Origin: Impatiens glandulifera
Lineage: Eukaryota; Streptophyta; Magnoliopsida; Ericales; Balsaminaceae
Length of the DNA stretch: 64,000 nucleotides
NCBI RefSeq assembly: GCF_907164915.1
Contig: NC_061867.1
Coordinates: forward strand, 26,884,308-26,948,307
Direction: 5' to 3'
Shown here: positions 61,015 through 64,000 of the stretch, piece after piece
Numbering within the stretch: the first letter of the stretch is position 1
Layout: every line of letters begins with the position of its first letter
Program-made: the position numbers and the translations under genes
The notes under the pieces: model-generated
The model's database searches: none
Seen by the model: only the letters and a program-made list of their open reading frames with translations
Told to the model about the DNA's origin: nothing

Positions 61015-61043
61015 ATGTTTCTATTCTTAAGCTATCATTAAGA

Positions 61044-61994
61044 ATGTCGACCATAACCAAAGATGCCAGTGTTACCGCAATCCCCACATTCTCAAGAGAA
61101 AACTATATCGTGTGGAAGAAGAGAGTTCGTGCTCACTTTTTTTCTCTTCATGACGACATATGGAGTGTTATCACAGATGATCCCATCAAGATTGAAAAGG
61201 GCAAATACGAATGGACCAGTGAAGACAAAAAGAGAAATAACCTCAACAACATGGCATTAGACGTTCTGTACAGATCTCTTAATGACAATATGTTCAACTA
61301 CATCATCGAGTCTGTTACTGCCAAGGAGATCTAGGACAAACTTACCAAACTGTGTGAGGGAAATGAGCAAACAAAGGAGAACAAGATCATGGTTGTCACT
61401 CAATAGTTCGACAATTTCAAAATGCGTCCTGGAGAAACAATGTTTGAGTATGACACAAGGTTCAACAAAATCATCACCACTCTTTCTATTCTAGGCAAGA
61501 CCTATAGCAACAGGGAGATTTCTATCAAGGTCATGCGTTCTCTACCAAGGGAATGGGACATAAAGACGATGGCTATGAGGGAATCCAAAGACCTCAACAA
61601 GATCTCGCTCTTTTATCTGTTTGCTGATCTCAAGGCCTATGAGTTTGAGTTGAACTCAAGGATTGAAGAAGATCAACCCTCATCCATCATCATTGCCAAA
61701 GCTTTGGTGACTACTGAAGAGTCACCTGCTATTCCTGATGTGAAGACAACTGCCCAAAAGCTCAACAACGATGCTATGTCTCTCTTCGTGAAGAATTTTG
61801 GCGATTTCATGAAGAAGAGCAACTCTAACTCTAACTCAAGCTCTTCAAATTCAAATGATAATAAGAAATCCAAAGCTAATGTTAAGTGTTTTAATTGTGG
61901 CATTCTAGGTCATTACCAATCGGAATGTCGGAAGCCGAAGCGTGATGAGAAGAAAAAGGACGAAGAAAAGGAGCTGAAGGCTCTTGTGGCCTAA
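61044..61994 (+). pseudogene. gag: copia gag with CCHC zinc knuckle, two stops
   Basis: Starts MSTITKDASVTAIPTFSREN, in the normal place for the family. The UBN2-type capsid is recognisable (RSLPREWDIKTMAMRES, LKAYEFELNSRIEED) and closely resembles the left element's gag. A Ser/Asn-rich linker leads to the knuckle CFNCGILGHYQSEC (~61890) and a Lys-rich tail. In-frame TAG codons at 61332 and 61404 interrupt it, both within a family-conserved stretch. Confidence 0.88.
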
Positions 61995-62379
61995 GGGATC
62001 AGTGACTAGTAAGAAGGCGTCTGCTAAGTCAAAATCATACGCACTAATTACAACACAAAATGGGAAATGCATCAAAATAACTCAAATATGGATTCATAAG
62101 GGGTTGATTGATCGAGGACCCAATTGAATGTGGGTACCAAAGTTTATAAATATTTTCTTGTGTAGGCGATACAGGGAAGCGACAAGAAGGAAGCATGGAA
62201 CATACTCTTCTAGAAGATCAACAATGGCTTTTGTCATTCCTAAGGATTAAGTGTTTTATGTTTTAAGGATATTTTTGGTCTTAAGGACCTAAAAACATTT
62301 ATTTATTCATTTTGTACATGCATAAATTGAGAGGGAAAATATATTGTAAAAATAAAGATGCACGCAGACAAGATGCTTT
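61995..62379 (+). other. gag-pol spacer remnant and non-coding sequence
   Basis: 62085-62145 gives WIHKGLIDRGPN, a stop and MWVPK, the counterpart of 1705-1770 in the left element. Protease and later domains are not present after it. Confidence 0.6.
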
Positions 62380-62730
62380 AATTAGTCTATTAGACGAGGT
62401 CATCTAAAAAGAAAAAGCATGTACTTAGACATATTTTTACTTACACACTTTATGCATCTAAGTCAACGTGTCTTGGTCAATAACCTGCGCGGTTAGACGC
62501 TGACGTCTAATAGACGGTTAGACGTTTTTGAGAAAAGAGTAATTGGAAGCTCACATCTAACCAAACACACGTCTAATACGTGTCGTTCATGCGTAATTAG
62601 ACATCAACGTCTAATAGACTTTAGACGTTTATAAGACACGTGATTAGACGCTTGCGTCTAATAGACGTTTAAATCTCATAGATTGTAGGAGTAAGAAAAA
62701 CGTCTAACTACGTGTGTATTAGACTGGTCA
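62380..62730. repeat. dispersed TTAGACG/CGTCTAA palindromes upstream of the accessory frame
   Basis: At least six hairpins such as GTTAGACGCTGACGTCTAA, TTAGACATCAACGTCTAA and TTAGACGCTTGCGTCTAA. They use the same half-sites as the LTR array but are irregularly spaced. Confidence 0.75.
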
Positions 62731-63075
62731 AGGACAGTTGTCCCACATGCCATGTTATCTAATTTTCCCGCTCAAACATAAAAATAGTCATCTCCGAATA
62801 ACATGAAGACACGTGTCTTTCAAGTTAAGAGAGAATGACTTATATACCCCCAAAATTAATTATGACTCTATGGGAAAAGACATCTAACATTAATTAAAGG
62901 ATCTTACCCTTAGGAAAAGTGACAGTTAAGTCATGCAACTTTTGAGAATCTATTTAAGGACATTTTGCATGTGATTGAAAAGTTTTTCTCTCAATTCTCT
63001 CAAGAACCCTATATTTCTTCAAACTTCTCTCTAAAAACCCTTGTTCATCATGTGTCTGTTCATCTTCTTTCAAAA

Positions 63076-64000
63076 ATGGGCAACAAGAGAATCACCCTCG
63101 AACATTGTACTTTGCAGGTGGACTTTCCTACTGTGTATACGTTCGATCAACAGGAGGTGGTCGACACATTCAGATCTTTAGAATACTCTGGTCTCGGGAA
63201 GTATCTCGGCGGACCGTTCATCTTCTACGAGAAGGAAGTCTGTGAGTTCTTTAAATCGGCAACTATGGTTGGCGATTCTATCACATCAACGGTGAATAAT
63301 ACAGTTATTTCTTTCAACGAGGCGTCCTATGCGGAGTTTTGAACTTCCATCAGAGAACCACACGTTTAATCTGAATCTCCCACCAGAAATCATTGCGGAA
63401 ATGAAGACTGTTTTCTCAGTCGACGGTTCAGAAATCAAATTAAACGTGAGTAAGAAGGTTCTCAAACCCCATTTCATCTTGTTGAATGATGTTGTTGTTA
63501 AGGCTCTTCAAGGGAGGGCGGGATCCTTCCATCTCTATAGTCAGGATCGTTTTGACTATATGACGGCCATATCCAAGGGTATTCAAGTTAACTGGGCTTC
63601 AACGTTGTTCTTGAACTTGTGTGCGACGATTGAGCCCAAGAACAAATAGAGTGTGAGTTTTGCTGCTCAACTCAGCCGTTTGCTGGAACACTTAGGGATT
63701 CCTATGGGGGATTCCGAACCTATTAACTCCTGTCGAGTGTTCAACATCTTCACTGTCGCTAACACTCTCGTTCGAATGAAGAACTCCAAGGAGTCTCTAT
63801 CTGGCGCGTCGAGCCAACAGACGGGTGGAAGATCCGTCACTCGTTCTAAGCAACCACCTACCTCTATTCTTTCGACGGGAGCCAAAAGAATAAGAACCGT
63901 GAACGAATTAGAGGATAGTCCTATTAGCCAGAAAAGCTCTTCGAAGAAAGACTTTGGGATAGTTGATTCCAGAGTAAAGCAAGGTACTTCTGCACTTGCT
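63076..64000 (+). pseudogene. accessory protein of copia-associated unknown family, incomplete
   Basis: From Met 63076 (MGNKRITLEHCTLQVDFPTV) the frame reads VVDTFRSLEYSGLGKYLGG, VCEFFKSATMVGDSITS and ISFNEASYAEF. It shifts near 63335 and continues as FELPSENHTF, GSEIKLNVSKK, AGSFHLYSQDRFDYMTAI. A TAG lies at 63646. After it come a Ser/Thr-rich, basic segment (KQPPTSILSTGAKR) and the window edge. I recognise the general pattern (short FEAL/GLxxFLG start, ETFxLP middle, basic tail) as a transposon-associated protein multiplied in some asterid genomes, but know no function. No catalytic motif is visible. Confidence 0.6.

Larger units (their letters stand above)
59629..64000 (+). mobile_element. 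Ty1/copia element with gag and an accessory reading frame, right part outside window
   Basis: LTR 59629-60999, primer-binding site 61001-61014, gag 61044-61994, a remnant of the gag-pol spacer (to ~62160), a non-coding region with palindromes, then an accessory frame from 63076 to the edge. No protease, integrase or reverse transcriptase is seen where the left copia element has them. Pol is either deleted or placed beyond 64000. Confidence 0.82.

Overview
The window is nuclear DNA of a flowering plant, probably a eudicot and possibly an asterid. It has spliced host genes with short AT-rich introns, long AT-rich intergenic DNA and nested plant transposons. All assignments come from reading the sequence; no search was run. 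One 500-base run of N (57497-57996) is an assembly gap.

Layout. (1) 1-4817 is a Ty1/copia retrotransposon on the minus strand; its 5' LTR ends at 4817 and the rest runs off the left edge. (2) 4817-25124 is a Mutator-like element (MULE) with inverted termini of about 265 bp. It carries a decayed mudrA-type transposase (plus strand) and a convergent, decayed Ulp1/C48 cysteine-protease gene (minus strand). The Ulp1-like gene contains six tandem, frame-preserving exons separated by minisatellite-bearing introns. (3) 13848-24660 is a CACTA (En/Spm) element nested inside the MULE, with a TAT duplication at its ends, a TNP2-type transposase pseudogene, a TNPA-type gene and large hairpin-rich subterminal arrays. 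(4) 25691-28127 is an apparently intact BSK-type receptor-like cytoplasmic pseudokinase. (5) 31413-31960 is RPAC2, the small shared subunit of RNA polymerases I and III. (6) 34674-44141 is an old copia element whose interior holds two satellite arrays with tRNA-like A and B boxes, and which ends in an extra inverted LTR. (7) 45327-56295 is the gene-rich part: PAR1-like (minus), COQ4 (minus) with a SET-domain fragment upstream, and a mitochondrial uncoupling protein (plus). (8) 58425-64000 is repeats again: a LINE fragment, a copia-type LTR on the minus strand, and a plus-strand copia element. That element has a damaged gag followed by an accessory reading frame where pol would be expected.

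The five host genes (BSK, RPAC2, PAR1, COQ4, UCP) read through intact once introns are removed. Almost every transposon gene carries in-frame stops, many at positions where the family has Trp or Gln. The least ordinary structures are the exon array of the Ulp1-like gene, a long inverted duplication in the mudrA intron, the composite CACTA element, the pol III-box satellite, and the palindrome arrays plus accessory frame of the right-hand copia element.
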